The translations under genes were made by a program, and so were the position numbers. A DNA stretch of 64,000 nucleotides from a bacterium (GTDB lineage: Bacteria; Bacteroidota; Bacteroidia; Flavobacteriales_D; Sanyastnellaceae), in assembly GCA_029979565.1 (NCBI GenBank), contig JAPOHG010000002.1:1-64000 (forward strand), read 5' to 3'. The notes below the pieces were generated by a model. The model worked only from the letters and a program-made list of their open reading frames with translations, ran no database searches and was not told the DNA's origin. Each line of letters opens with the position of its first letter. Within the stretch, counting starts at the first letter, position 1. Below, piece by piece: positions 34,666 to 44,003 of this stretch.

Positions 34666-36774
34666 ATGACCTTTAAATTATTCACCCGTTCAGTGTTTGC
34701 ACTCGCTACGGCATCACTGGTATTAATCGGCTGCGGAGATGGCGCCGGTTCAAATGACGGTGCCGCTTCTGATGATTGGGCGCCGAGCGTAGCTGCGGAA
34801 AAGGGAGCCAGCGAACCCGATGCCAGCGGTTTCGTTTGGCAAACCGAGCAATTTGCAGATTTGAAGATGATTCGATACCAAGTGCCCGGTTGGGACCAAC
34901 TCTCCTCGAAGCAGCGGGCGTTGGTGTATTGCCTCAATCAAGCCGGACTCAGCGGTCGGGACATGATGTATGACCAGAACAATCGGTACAATTTGCGCAT
35001 CCGTGATTTGCTGGAATCCATTTACACGGGCTTCGACGGCGACAAATCGACTCAGGGTTGGAGTCGTTTCGAGACGTACCTGAAACGCATTTGGTTTTCA
35101 AATGGCATACACCATCACTACGCGAATACCAAGATTATGCCCGAGTTTTCAGAAGCTTATTTTGCGGAACTCGTTGACGCTGTTGGGTCAGAGGTTTCTG
35201 ATGAATTGATGGCGGTCATTTTCGACCCAACGGTTGAATCCAAAAAGGTAGAACAAGATGCCACCAAAGGGTTGGTGGAGGCCTCTGCGGTAAATTTCTA
35301 CGCCCCCGATGTGAGCACAGAAGAGGCGCAAGCATACTTGGCGAGCATTGTCGAAGAAGGCACCCGAACGCCTGTCGAATACAGCTTGAACTCCCGTTTG
35401 GTTAAAAACGCCGAGGGTGAAATTGAAGAACAGGCTTACCACGTCGGGGGCCTCTACGGAGAAGCCTTGGAACAAGTGGTGTTTTGGTTGAATCAAGCGG
35501 CGCAATACGCTGAAAACGACAAGCAAGCTGCCGCGTTGCGTAACCTCATCGCCTACTATGAAACAGGAGATCTGGAGAAGTGGCAGCTGTACAACATCAA
35601 CTGGGTCCAAGACACAGAAGGCGATGTGGACTACATCAACGGATTCGTCGAGGTCTACAACGACCCATTGGGGTACACCGGGAGCTACGAAACCATCGTC
35701 CAAATCAAGGATTTCGACGCCAGCGAGCGCATGAAAGTCCTCATGGACAATGCGCAATGGTTCGAAGACCACATGCCGTTCATGGACGCGCACAAGAAAA
35801 AAGAGGTGGTTGGCATCACGTACAATGTCGTCAATGTCGCAGGTGAAGCCGGTGACGCCTCACCAAGCACACCCATTGGCGTGAACTTGCCGAATTCGAA
35901 TTGGATCCGAGTCGTTCACGGTTCCAAGTCCGTAAGCTTGGGCAACATTGTGAGCGCCTACGACAAGGCGAGCGGCGGCGGGCTCCTTGCGGAATTTGCA
36001 CACGATGACGTCGAGGTCGCACGAGCCGAAAGCCATGGATCGCTTGCAGGTAAGCTTCACACCGCCATGCACGAAGTCATCGGCCACGCTTCAGGAAAAT
36101 TGGAAGACGGGGTGGGTGAGCCCAAGCAGACCATCAAAGAGTACAGCTCAACCTTGGAGGAAGGCCGCGCGGATTTGGTGGCCTTGTACTTCATGCTGGA
36201 TGAGAAGATGGTCGAACTCGGATTGATGAAGACCCTCGAAACCGGAAAGTCAGAATACGACAGCTACATCCGCAATGGAATGATGCTCCAATTGCGCCGT
36301 TTGGAACAAGGTGCGGACATCGAAGAGGCGCACATGCGCAACCGCGCTTGGATCAGCCATTGGTGCTTTGAGCGCGCGCAGGAAAGCGGCGCCATTGCCA
36401 AAGTGGTACGCGAAGGCAAGACGTATCTTGACATCAAGGATTATGAAGCGTTGCGCGGTTTGTTTGGAGAGTTGCTCCGTGAAGTGCAGCGCATCAAGTC
36501 GCAAGGCGATTACGATGCGGCCAAAGCCTTGGTGGAAGGGTACGGTGTAAAGGTTGATCAAGCCATCCATGAAGAAGTCCTGACGCGCTCGGAAGCTTTG
36601 GGAATCGCCCCATACGGCGGATTCATCAATCCGGAGATGCAAGCAGTGTATGTGGAAGACGGCATGATTGGTGACGTGAAACTGGTCTACCCGGACGACT
36701 TTGCCACCCAGATGCTGCATTACAGCGAGAACTACGGATTCCTTCCGTTGAATAACGATTACGTAGCTGAATAA
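34666..36774 (+). CDS. Dipeptidyl-peptidase III-like M49 metallopeptidase, lipoprotein
   Basis: A 702-residue zinc peptidase of the DPP III family, which removes dipeptides from peptide N-termini. The signal peptide ends in lipobox LIGC (about residues 20-23), so it is probably outer-membrane anchored. The M49 zinc motif HEVIGH lies at 469-474 and the second motif EEGRAD at 498-503; both are intact. Length fits bacterial DPP III. It is transcribed divergently from the lptF-like gene across 55 bp, and ends in a strong hairpin terminator. Confidence 0.93.
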   Translation: MTFKLFTRSVFALATASLVLIGCGDGAGSNDGAASDDWAPSVAAEKGASEPDASGFVWQTEQFADLKMIRYQVPGWDQLSSKQRALVYCLNQAGLSGRDMMYDQNNRYNLRIRDLLESIYTGFDGDKSTQGWSRFETYLKRIWFSNGIHHHYANTKIMPEFSEAYFAELVDAVGSEVSDELMAVIFDPTVESKKVEQDATKGLVEASAVNFYAPDVSTEEAQAYLASIVEEGTRTPVEYSLNSRLVKNAEGEIEEQAYHVGGLYGEALEQVVFWLNQAAQYAENDKQAAALRNLIAYYETGDLEKWQLYNINWVQDTEGDVDYINGFVEVYNDPLGYTGSYETIVQIKDFDASERMKVLMDNAQWFEDHMPFMDAHKKKEVVGITYNVVNVAGEAGDASPSTPIGVNLPNSNWIRVVHGSKSVSLGNIVSAYDKASGGGLLAEFAHDDVEVARAESHGSLAGKLHTAMHEVIGHASGKLEDGVGEPKQTIKEYSSTLEEGRADLVALYFMLDEKMVELGLMKTLETGKSEYDSYIRNGMMLQLRRLEQGADIEEAHMRNRAWISHWCFERAQESGAIAKVVREGKTYLDIKDYEALRGLFGELLREVQRIKSQGDYDAAKALVEGYGVKVDQAIHEEVLTRSEALGIAPYGGFINPEMQAVYVEDGMIGDVKLVYPDDFATQMLHYSENYGFLPLNNDYVAE

Positions 36775-36782
36775 CGAAAGTA

Positions 36783-36820
36783 ACCGGCCCGTGCAACGAA
36801 TTGCACGGGTCGGTTGTTTT
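36783..36820 (+). terminator. Rho-independent terminator after the M49 peptidase gene
   Basis: A 14-bp stem (ACCGGCCCGTGCAA, one wobble, with TTGCACGGGTCGGT), loop CGAA, then a T-rich tail TTGTTTT. Confidence 0.85.
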
Positions 36821-36843
36821 GCATCCGATTGAAACCAACAACC

Positions 36844-38736
36844 ATGCGCATCATTCTCTCCCTTGCAGCTGCCCTTTGTACAGGCTTTGCATTAAACGCC
36901 CAATCTCCTTTCCCGTGCGAATTATCAGGCGGCGAAGGCGATCCCGCGACCGGCGGATTGTCCCAAACGCAAGTGGGGCAGTACCATGACAACAGCAACT
37001 TCTTCAACATCATTGAACTTTATCAGCCAGTGACGCTGGTATCGGCCAAGGTGTTCGCCAACGGGGCCGGACCGCGTACGTTGGCCTTGTTTTCACCGGA
37101 TGGCGATGTGCTGATGACGCAAGTGGTTGACATCCCCGACGGCGAGAGCATCGTTGAATTCGATTGGGAAATGGGACCTGGATCCGTTGGTTTAGGCAGC
37201 CTGTCCAACGACCCCCAACTGTGGCGCGATGATCTTAACAGCGACATCAACTATCCGTATGAGATTGGGAGCTATGGCGCCATAACAGGCACCAACATCC
37301 AAGGGGACAATGAATTCAATTACTACTACTTTTTTTATGACGTAACGTTGGCCCCTCAAGGTCCGACGGTCAATTCCGGTGGCTATCCGTGCAACAATGT
37401 CGAATTGATGGATGTCGAATCGCTGAACGACCTCGGCGGCGGCGACAACGGCAACGATTGCTGGGGTTGGGTTGATGACGAGACGGGACGTGAAATTGCG
37501 ATGTACGGCCGATCAAACGGCACAGCGTTCATCGATGTTACCGACCCAACGGATATGAAATACTTTGCCAATTTGCCGACCGCCTCAAGCCCGAGTTTAT
37601 GGCGCGACATCAAAGTCTACGGCGAGTATGCCTACATCGTCTCAGAAGCCGGTGAGCACGGCTTGCAAATCGTCCGGATGCCCAATCTGATGAGCCTACC
37701 CGTAGACCAGGTCACCACCATTTCACCGGATGGGTATTACGACGGTTTTGGTAACGCACACAACATCATGATCAACGAGGAAACCGGGTATGCGTACCCG
37801 ATCGGGACAAACACCTTCAACGGTGGATTGCACGTACTCGATTTGAATGATCCGTTGAATCCTGAGCTTGTTGGCGCATATGACGGTGCATATTCCCACG
37901 ACATTCACCCCATTGTTTACAATGGTCCGGACCAAGATTACGCAGGGAAGGAAGTCGTTGTTTGTTTCAATGGTTACAACGGAATTTCCATTTTAAATGC
38001 TGAGGACAAAAGCGATATTCAGCTCATTTCCCAGGTGTCTTACGCGGAGTCAGGCTACACCCACCAAGGCTGGGTTGGTGACAACCACCGCTTCTGCTAT
38101 TTCAATGATGAATTGGATGAGTCAAGTTTTGGCAACAACACCCGAACGTACATTCTCGATCTCGCCAATCTTGACGCCCCTGTCATCATTGGGTTTTTCG
38201 AGGCACCGGTGGAATCCATTGACCACAACCTCTATACCATCGGCGATAAACTGTACCAGTCCAATTACCTCAGCGGCTTGCGTGTATTGGATGTCAGCGA
38301 TGCTGCAAGCGCCAACTTGGAATTGGTTGGGTACTTCGACACCAATCCCGAATCCAATGCGCCTTCTTTCAATGGCACCTGGAGCAATTACCCGTATTTC
38401 CCCAGCGGAAACATCGGCGTCAGCACGTTCACTCATTTCTTCATGGTTCGTCCGTCTGATGCGATTTCACCCAATCCGTTGACAGTTCCAGCGCCAGATG
38501 CGCCATTGTCGGCAGCCGTCTACCCCAATCCGGCGCATTCAACCATCCAACTCGAAGGCTTCACTGGAGAAGATCACCTGGCGCTTTACAGTGTGGATGG
38601 GCAATTGGTCAAGGCTTGGGAAGGGTTGCCGGTGGCTGCTGGACTGAACCTGACGGTGGGCGACTTGCCCGATGGTATCTATGTGCTCAAGGGGTTGAAA
38701 ACGGGACGGTCGGCCCGCTTCGTGGTTACGAAGTAA
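36844..38736 (+). CDS. T9SS-secreted choice-of-anchor B (LVIVD-type) protein
   Basis: A 630-residue exported protein. The signal peptide is residues 1-18 (ends LNAQ). Residues ~20-160 form a beta-rich domain of unknown function. The centre (~175-545) is a beta-propeller-like choice-of-anchor B region: NGTAFIDVTDPTDMKYFANL, IVSEAGEHGLQI, and an AHNIMINEETGYAYPIG block. The end (YPNPAHSTIQ, DGQLVKAWEG, LPDGIYVLKG) is a type A T9SS sorting domain, so the protein is probably released or anchored at the cell surface. The ATG at 36844 gives a clean signal peptide. Its last 11 bp overlap the end of folP. Confidence 0.9.
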   Translation: MRIILSLAAALCTGFALNAQSPFPCELSGGEGDPATGGLSQTQVGQYHDNSNFFNIIELYQPVTLVSAKVFANGAGPRTLALFSPDGDVLMTQVVDIPDGESIVEFDWEMGPGSVGLGSLSNDPQLWRDDLNSDINYPYEIGSYGAITGTNIQGDNEFNYYYFFYDVTLAPQGPTVNSGGYPCNNVELMDVESLNDLGGGDNGNDCWGWVDDETGREIAMYGRSNGTAFIDVTDPTDMKYFANLPTASSPSLWRDIKVYGEYAYIVSEAGEHGLQIVRMPNLMSLPVDQVTTISPDGYYDGFGNAHNIMINEETGYAYPIGTNTFNGGLHVLDLNDPLNPELVGAYDGAYSHDIHPIVYNGPDQDYAGKEVVVCFNGYNGISILNAEDKSDIQLISQVSYAESGYTHQGWVGDNHRFCYFNDELDESSFGNNTRTYILDLANLDAPVIIGFFEAPVESIDHNLYTIGDKLYQSNYLSGLRVLDVSDAASANLELVGYFDTNPESNAPSFNGTWSNYPYFPSGNIGVSTFTHFFMVRPSDAISPNPLTVPAPDAPLSAAVYPNPAHSTIQLEGFTGEDHLALYSVDGQLVKAWEGLPVAAGLNLTVGDLPDGIYVLKGLKTGRSARFVVTK

Positions 38737-39586
38737 TCGGTGACGGTTCCGCGTGAACGGCGTTGTGCAAAGCGATCACTTCGCGCGCCTCGGCAACGTC
38801 GTGGACTCGGAGCATGTGGGCTCCGCGGTCCAAGGCCAATGCGTGCAGCGCTGTTGTACCGTTCAAAGCCGTTTCCGGTTGTTTGTTGAGGGTTTTGTAA
38901 ATCATGGATTTTCGGCTGATGCCCACAAGGAGGGGTGCCGTTAAGGCTTTGAATTGATTCAGCTCGCGAAGCAATTGGAAATTGTGGGCGGCCGTTTTGC
39001 CAAAACCAAATCCCACATCGACCATGAATTGCCGGACTCCTTGTTGTTCCAGCCAGGCCATACGCTCCTTCAGCCAGTGGAACACCTCGGTGGTAATGTT
39101 GCCGTAGGTCGGCCGCTCTTGCATGGTTGCTGGCGTGCCCTGCATGTGCATGATGGCATAGGGCGCGTTGTGCTCTGAGATGACCTGAGCCATCCTGGTG
39201 TCCCGGGACCCTCCGTAAATGTCATTGATCATGAAGGCTCCGGCTGCCAAAGCCTTCAAGGCCACTTCGTGGTGAAACGTGTCCACGCTGATGAGCATTT
39301 CTGGATCGGCATCGAGCAGTCCTTTGATCGCGCCTTCAATCCTCTGCCATTCATCGGATGCTCCCACTTCCTCGGCTCCTGGACGGGAAGACTGCCCCCC
39401 AATATCAAGGACTTCCGCACCGGCCTTGGTCATTTGCAGTCCGGACTTAACCGCTGCCTTGGTCGATTCAGTGCGGCTACCGGCAAAAAAAGAGTCAGGG
39501 GTGCAATTCAAAACGCCCATGACGCGAGGGACGCCAAAGGTCAGCGCGCGGGAACCGTTCTGGAGTTGATAAATCGGTGAAGACAT
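38726..39586 (-). CDS. folP: Dihydropteroate synthase
   Basis: FolP joins p-aminobenzoate to the pterin pyrophosphate in folate synthesis. The 286 residues contain the pterin and loop motifs GVLNCTPDSFFAGSRT, LDIGGQSSRPGAEEVG, SVDTFHHEVA, INDIYGGSRD, MHMQGTPATMQ and VGISRKSMIYKTL. It is transcribed divergently from the DUF1599 gene, and the folP, DUF1599, BT_3928-like neighbourhood is a conserved Bacteroidota arrangement. A TAAATCTG element (one mismatch) lies about 10 nt before the ATG. Confidence 0.96.
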   Translation of the reverse strand: MSSPIYQLQNGSRALTFGVPRVMGVLNCTPDSFFAGSRTESTKAAVKSGLQMTKAGAEVLDIGGQSSRPGAEEVGASDEWQRIEGAIKGLLDADPEMLISVDTFHHEVALKALAAGAFMINDIYGGSRDTRMAQVISEHNAPYAIMHMQGTPATMQERPTYGNITTEVFHWLKERMAWLEQQGVRQFMVDVGFGFGKTAAHNFQLLRELNQFKALTAPLLVGISRKSMIYKTLNKQPETALNGTTALHALALDRGAHMLRVHDVAEAREVIALHNAVHAEPSPITS

Positions 39587-39647
39587 TGCGGAGTCGTCAG
39601 ATTTAGGCGTCTGGGTGCGTTGTATCTTGGCGCAAGATATTCCAAGA

Positions 39648-40211
39648 ATGAAGGCTGTGCGTACGATTGAAGAAACGTTGAAGCAATACGACCTGGCGTT
39701 TGCCCGGTGTGCTGAACTTTTCGAAGCAAAAACCTCGGACTATGGGACGGCGTGGAGAATCCTTCGGCCTTCGTCGTTGACGGACCAGCTCTTCATCAAG
39801 GCGAATCGAATCCGAACCTTGCAAGAATCGCAGGAGGCCATGGTCGACGAAGGCATCGATGCCGAATTCATTGGCATCGTTAATTACAGTTTGATGGCCA
39901 TGATTCAGTGTGGATTGCCCGAGGGCCATCCATTGGAATTGCCTGCTGAAGAAGCCATCAAACGGTACCATGAGGCCTTTCGAGAGACCCGTGAATTGAT
40001 GATTGCGAAAAACCATGATTACGGCGAAGCTTGGCGGGATATGCGTGTCAGTTCATTAACGGATTTGATTTTGATGAAGGTGCTTCGCGTGAAGCAGATC
40101 GAGAACCACGATGGCCAGACGCAGGTTTCCGAAGGCGTGGAAGCCAATTACCAGGACATGGCCAACTATGCCCTTTTCGCTCTGATTTTGCTTGAATTAA
40201 CGGGAGGATAG
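39648..40211 (+). CDS. DUF1599 protein with two tandem copies of the domain
   Basis: A 187-residue protein. DUF1599 domains are described as nucleotide-modification associated but have no proven activity. Two copies are visible: residues ~15-85 (AKTSDYGTAWRILRPSSLTD) and ~108-180 (AKNHDYGEAWRDMRVSSLTD), each followed by a lysine/arginine-rich helix and an INYSLMAMI or MANYALFALI segment. The ATG at 39648 is preferred to the upstream GTG at 39615 because a TATCTTGG near-promoter lies between them. Confidence 0.85.
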   Translation: MKAVRTIEETLKQYDLAFARCAELFEAKTSDYGTAWRILRPSSLTDQLFIKANRIRTLQESQEAMVDEGIDAEFIGIVNYSLMAMIQCGLPEGHPLELPAEEAIKRYHEAFRETRELMIAKNHDYGEAWRDMRVSSLTDLILMKVLRVKQIENHDGQTQVSEGVEANYQDMANYALFALILLELTGG

Positions 40212-40243
40212 GGTGCCTTCGTCGCTGTTCAAAGTATTTTTCA

Positions 40244-41623
40244 ATGAAATTCATGTCCATGTGGAATACGGTCATTAAACTCTGCAGGCTCCTCGTCGGG
40301 TCGCTCTTCATCGTTTCGGGATTGATCAAGGCCAACGATGCGCTGGGCTTCATGTACAAATTGGAAGAGTACTTTGAACCGGGAGCATTGAACTTGCCCG
40401 GATTGACCGAGTGGGCGTTGCCTCTGGCTGTGTTCATCTGTGCAGGTGAGATTTTGCTCGGGGTAGCCATGGTGATTGGTGCATTGCCTCGCCTAACAGC
40501 GACACTGACGGGTGTCATCATGGCATTTTTCACGTGGCTGACGTGGTACACAGCCAATTGCGATCCATTCGGCACGAAAATGATCACCGATGCCATGGGA
40601 GCATTGGTGGAAATTGACAACCAATGCGTTTTGGCGTGTGGTTGTTTTGGCAATGCAATCCCGCTTACGCCCTACGAGAGCTTCATCAAGGATGTGGTGT
40701 TGTCCGTCTTGACGGCACCCATCTTGATTGGTGCTTTTACGGATCGCATCACCCTCAATGACAAGCGAACAGGGATGTTCATGATTTCTGCAAGTCTGGT
40801 GATGATTTACTTGTTTGGAGAGCTCATGTTGGATTGGAATTTCCCGGTGCTTTTTGCGGCCATTTCATACGCGGTGGCGGAGGGACTGAAAACCCGCCTC
40901 AACAATGAACGCAAAGAATGGATCATGGCGGCAGGGGTGACTGTTGTGTGTGTGGCGTTTCAGGTGCACACCCTGAATCACCTGCCGGTGAAGGATTACC
41001 GAGCCTACGCGGTCGGTGAAAGCGTCATTGAGAACCGCAAATCCGCCGAAGAACTCGGGCTTCAAGGCCCTGTATTCGCAACGGAGTACACCTTCCGCAA
41101 CATCCAGACAGGTGCCGATACGGTTGTGTTGAGCAGTGATTGGCTCAAGATTTACAATGAGCCGTGGTTCAAGTCGACGTATGAGACGGTTTCCTTCGAT
41201 GGTAAGGAAGTCAAGGTGGCCGACGGATACGAACCGCGAATCCTCGATTTCCAAATCATCGATAACCTGGGTGACGACCGGGCCGATGAGTTCCTGAATT
41301 ACGATGGAAACGTACTGCTCTACGTTTCAAAGGACTTGGAAAACGCCAACACATCGAAGCAAGATGAGATGAACGCTCTGGCCGATGCAGCCGGTGCAGC
41401 CGGTTGGATGAACGTTGGATTGACTAACGCACCGTGGGAGGAGAACCGGGCGTTCCAAGAAGCCCATGGGGTGACGTATGGCATGTTCACGTGCGACCAA
41501 ACCGAGTTGAAGATTGTGGTCCGGTCCAATCCTGGTATTGTATGGCTCAAAGACGGTGTGGTCCAACAGAAATGGGCTTGGCGAGATGTTCCGTCATGGA
41601 GTGACTTGAAAGGGAATCCATAA
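40244..41623 (+). CDS. DoxX/MauE-like membrane protein, BT_3928 family
   Basis: A 459-residue protein with an N-terminal membrane half and a soluble C-terminal half. The first segment (RLLVGSLFIVSGLIKANDAL) and the CDPFG and CGCFG cysteine motifs between membrane helices (about residues 105-140) are typical of the BT_3928 family, related to DoxX and MauE. The C-terminal ~200 residues look like a thioredoxin-like or redox-linked soluble domain without a CxxC. The start could be 40244 or an in-frame ATG at 40253 or 40259; a TATTTTTC lies just before the first. The stop overlaps the next start as TAATG. Confidence 0.85.
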   Translation: MKFMSMWNTVIKLCRLLVGSLFIVSGLIKANDALGFMYKLEEYFEPGALNLPGLTEWALPLAVFICAGEILLGVAMVIGALPRLTATLTGVIMAFFTWLTWYTANCDPFGTKMITDAMGALVEIDNQCVLACGCFGNAIPLTPYESFIKDVVLSVLTAPILIGAFTDRITLNDKRTGMFMISASLVMIYLFGELMLDWNFPVLFAAISYAVAEGLKTRLNNERKEWIMAAGVTVVCVAFQVHTLNHLPVKDYRAYAVGESVIENRKSAEELGLQGPVFATEYTFRNIQTGADTVVLSSDWLKIYNEPWFKSTYETVSFDGKEVKVADGYEPRILDFQIIDNLGDDRADEFLNYDGNVLLYVSKDLENANTSKQDEMNALADAAGAAGWMNVGLTNAPWEENRAFQEAHGVTYGMFTCDQTELKIVVRSNPGIVWLKDGVVQQKWAWRDVPSWSDLKGNP

Positions 41624-42615
41624 TGGGGCGCAAGGTGCTTCATGGATTGGGTGTGCTTTGGGGCACCTTAACGCTCGTTTTCATGTTGTTTGCCGTGGCG
41701 CCAGATCCGGCCCGGCAATTGGCGGGTCAAAATGAATCCGAAGAAATCGTTGAAGCCATTCGGACCAAACTCGGTTTGGACCAGCCTGTACACCTGCGCT
41801 ACGCTGCCTTTTTCTCAGGATTTTTGCCAGTGAGCATGGGTGATTCAGGGCTGACATGGACGGGCTTGAACCTGGGGAATTCGTACATCTCCGATCGACC
41901 GGTTGTGGATGCAATTGCGGAGGCGCTTCCAGCGACATTCTTGCTTGCACTTACAGCCATGAGCCTCGCGATGGCCCTTGGATTGTGTGTGGGATTTGGC
42001 CTTGCGATGGTGCCGGGCAGTGCATTGGATCGGTGGGTGCTTGGGCTAGCTGCGTTGGGCATGAGTGCACCCTCTTTTGTTATGGCCATTTTGGTTTCTT
42101 GGTTGTTTGGCTCGGTATGGCACGCTTGGACGGGATTGCCCATGACGGGTGGACTCTGGGAAGTGCACCCCTTTGCTGGCCCTCAGTTGGCATGGAATCA
42201 CCTCGTTCTTCCGGCTGTGACTTTGGGCATCCGACCTTTGGCGGTGGTGATTCAACTGACGCGCAACAGTGCAGTGGATGTTTTGAATATGTCGTACGTG
42301 CGCACAGCGCGTTCCAAAGGCATCTCTTCGCTACGCTTGTTGACTCACCATGTGCTCCGAAATGCATTGAATCCTGTGCTTACAGCGGCTTCGGGTTGGT
42401 TTGCGAGCATGCTAGCCGGAGCGGTTTTTGTGGAATATGTTTTCGGATGGCAGGGCATGGGCTTGCTGATGTTCCGGGCACTCGAGCAAAGCGACCTGCC
42501 CGTGGTGCTCGGTTGTGTAAGTGTTGTTGCGGCGACCTTTGTCGCGGTCAACATGGTAGTTGACCTCGCTTACGGCTGGCTGGATCCACGCATTAGGCTT
42601 TCAAGCGCGCGTTGA
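41623..42615 (+). CDS. Peptide/nickel-type ABC transporter permease (OppB/DppB-like)
   Basis: A 330-residue inner-membrane permease with about six membrane segments. The EAA loop, YVRTARSKGISSLRLLTHHV, is intact (about residues 226-245), and the long extracytoplasmic loop after the first helix is typical of DppB/OppB. No second permease, ATPase or binding protein is next to it, so it must pair with subunits encoded elsewhere. It is coupled to the DoxX-like gene by a 1-nt overlap. Its last 23 bp overlap the end of the convergent aminotransferase. Confidence 0.88.
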   Translation: MGRKVLHGLGVLWGTLTLVFMLFAVAPDPARQLAGQNESEEIVEAIRTKLGLDQPVHLRYAAFFSGFLPVSMGDSGLTWTGLNLGNSYISDRPVVDAIAEALPATFLLALTAMSLAMALGLCVGFGLAMVPGSALDRWVLGLAALGMSAPSFVMAILVSWLFGSVWHAWTGLPMTGGLWEVHPFAGPQLAWNHLVLPAVTLGIRPLAVVIQLTRNSAVDVLNMSYVRTARSKGISSLRLLTHHVLRNALNPVLTAASGWFASMLAGAVFVEYVFGWQGMGLLMFRALEQSDLPVVLGCVSVVAATFVAVNMVVDLAYGWLDPRIRLSSAR

Positions 42616-43468
42616 GCAATTCAATCAACGACTTGGCGGTCGAATTGAAGTAGCGTTTGGTTCGGTAACTAGCGACCCATTGAATGCCACGGATGGCGTT
42701 GGTCAGGAACAATTCGTCGGCCCGAAGCATTTCCCCGGGGGAAATGTTGCATTCGTACACCTTGAAGCCTTCTTCGAGGGCCAGGTTGATCACCGCGGCG
42801 CGCATCACGCCACCAATCGGTCCGCTCTCTAAGCCCGGTGTATACAGCACCCGGTTGCTGACCAAAAAGAGATTCGACCGTGTGGATTCAATGATGCTGT
42901 GAGCGGTGTTGGTAATCAACGCATCATCCAATTCTTTTTCCCTTGCCCACAAGCTGGCTTGCACGTATAACAGTGCCGAGGTGTTTTTGAAATTGGCCAA
43001 TGGTCCATTGAGCTTTTTCATGTCTGGATAGACGTCAACAGATAGCCCTTTCTCATTCAAGGCATAGGCATTGGAATGAAGCGGTTCAACCTCAGCGACC
43101 CACTCCAAGGCATTGGTTTGCGGTGTGTATCGGCCACCGGCCATCCGGAAAAAAGACACGCGCAATCGACCGCCATCGTGCACCTCATTTGCCTTGCAAA
43201 GTGACTCCAAGGTTGCCTGCCATGCAAGGGCATTCCATCCATTTGGTTTTTCGATTTTGTGGGCTTGCAGGCTTTTTGCCACCCGGTTCCAATGCAAATC
43301 CAAATGTTGGGGCATCCCATTGCACACGCGAATGGTTTCAAAGAATCCATCACCGTATTGGAAGGCTCGGTTGCGCGCAGCATGTGGCAATGCACTTGCA
43401 TCACACAACACGCCGTTGACGATGTATTTTTCCCGGCGCTCAGGGTGCCATTCTATGCTGTCAAACAT
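42593..43468 (-). CDS. Class IV aminotransferase / aminodeoxychorismate lyase-like
   Basis: A 291-residue fold-type IV PLP enzyme. Visible are NRAFQYGDGFFETIRV, the catalytic-lysine region LANFKNTSALLYVQAS, HSIIESTRSNLFLV, and the C-terminal DELFLTNAIRGIQWV. The family includes PabC (4-amino-4-deoxychorismate lyase) and branched-chain aminotransferases; the short length favours a PabC-like role, which would link to folP in the window, but the sequence does not prove it. The ATG at 43468 overlaps the upstream HAD gene by 8 bp; a start at 43510 would overlap it by 50 bp. Confidence 0.85.
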   Translation of the reverse strand: MFDSIEWHPERREKYIVNGVLCDASALPHAARNRAFQYGDGFFETIRVCNGMPQHLDLHWNRVAKSLQAHKIEKPNGWNALAWQATLESLCKANEVHDGGRLRVSFFRMAGGRYTPQTNALEWVAEVEPLHSNAYALNEKGLSVDVYPDMKKLNGPLANFKNTSALLYVQASLWAREKELDDALITNTAHSIIESTRSNLFLVSNRVLYTPGLESGPIGGVMRAAVINLALEEGFKVYECNISPGEMLRADELFLTNAIRGIQWVASYRTKRYFNSTAKSLIELLNARLKA

Positions 43469-43961
43469 GGGGTTCGAGCATTTGAGGGACGGAATCGATG
43501 AGGTCGCCATTCACCGGCATTAGGATGCCGCGGACGCCGGCATTTTCGCCGGCTTCAACGTCCCTTGCTTTATCGCCGATCATCCACGACAACCCGGGGT
43601 CGATTTGATACCGAGCACATGCTTTTTCAATCATCAACCCCCCAGGTTTTCGACTGAGACTCGCTCCGAAATCCGGGTGGTGAGGGCTGTAGTATACGTC
43701 GGTGATGATGATGCCCCGGTCTGCGCAGGATTGGATGAAATACCGGTGAATTTCATGAACAGCAGCGTGCGTGTATTGCCCTTTGGCGATGCCGCCTTGG
43801 TTGGTGATTAAAATCAACAGATACCCCGCTTCTTGCAATAGCTTCAGCGCGTCGTAAACCGTCGGCAAGACGACAAACTCATCCAGTGCTCGGGTGTAAT
43901 CCCCCGGGTCGTGGTTGATGACCCCATCTCGGTCGAGGAAGACGGCTTTGTTCCATTCCAT
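43461..43961 (-). CDS. HAD-IIIA phosphatase, GmhB/HisB-N family
   Basis: A 166-residue haloacid dehalogenase phosphatase close to GmhB (heptose 1,7-bisphosphate phosphatase) and HisB-N. The nucleophile motif FLDRDGVINHD (about 8-18), TNQGGIAKGQY, YYSPHHPDF, SRKPGGLMIEKA and MIGDKARDVEAGENAG are present. The cysteines that bind zinc in canonical GmhB near the HHP motif are replaced, so this member lacks the zinc site; substrate is uncertain. TAGCTTCG (one mismatch to promoter consensus) lies 7 nt before the ATG. Confidence 0.87.
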   Translation of the reverse strand: MEWNKAVFLDRDGVINHDPGDYTRALDEFVVLPTVYDALKLLQEAGYLLILITNQGGIAKGQYTHAAVHEIHRYFIQSCADRGIIITDVYYSPHHPDFGASLSRKPGGLMIEKACARYQIDPGLSWMIGDKARDVEAGENAGVRGILMPVNGDLIDSVPQMLEPHV

Positions 43962-44003
43962 TGCGACCCGAAGCTACATCAGAATCTAGACCAAAAACAA
44001 GGG

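Noticed and set aside
37740-37945. Frameshift or broken gene in the choice-of-anchor B protein
   Set aside because: The frame is continuous from signal peptide to T9SS domain with no stop or shift.
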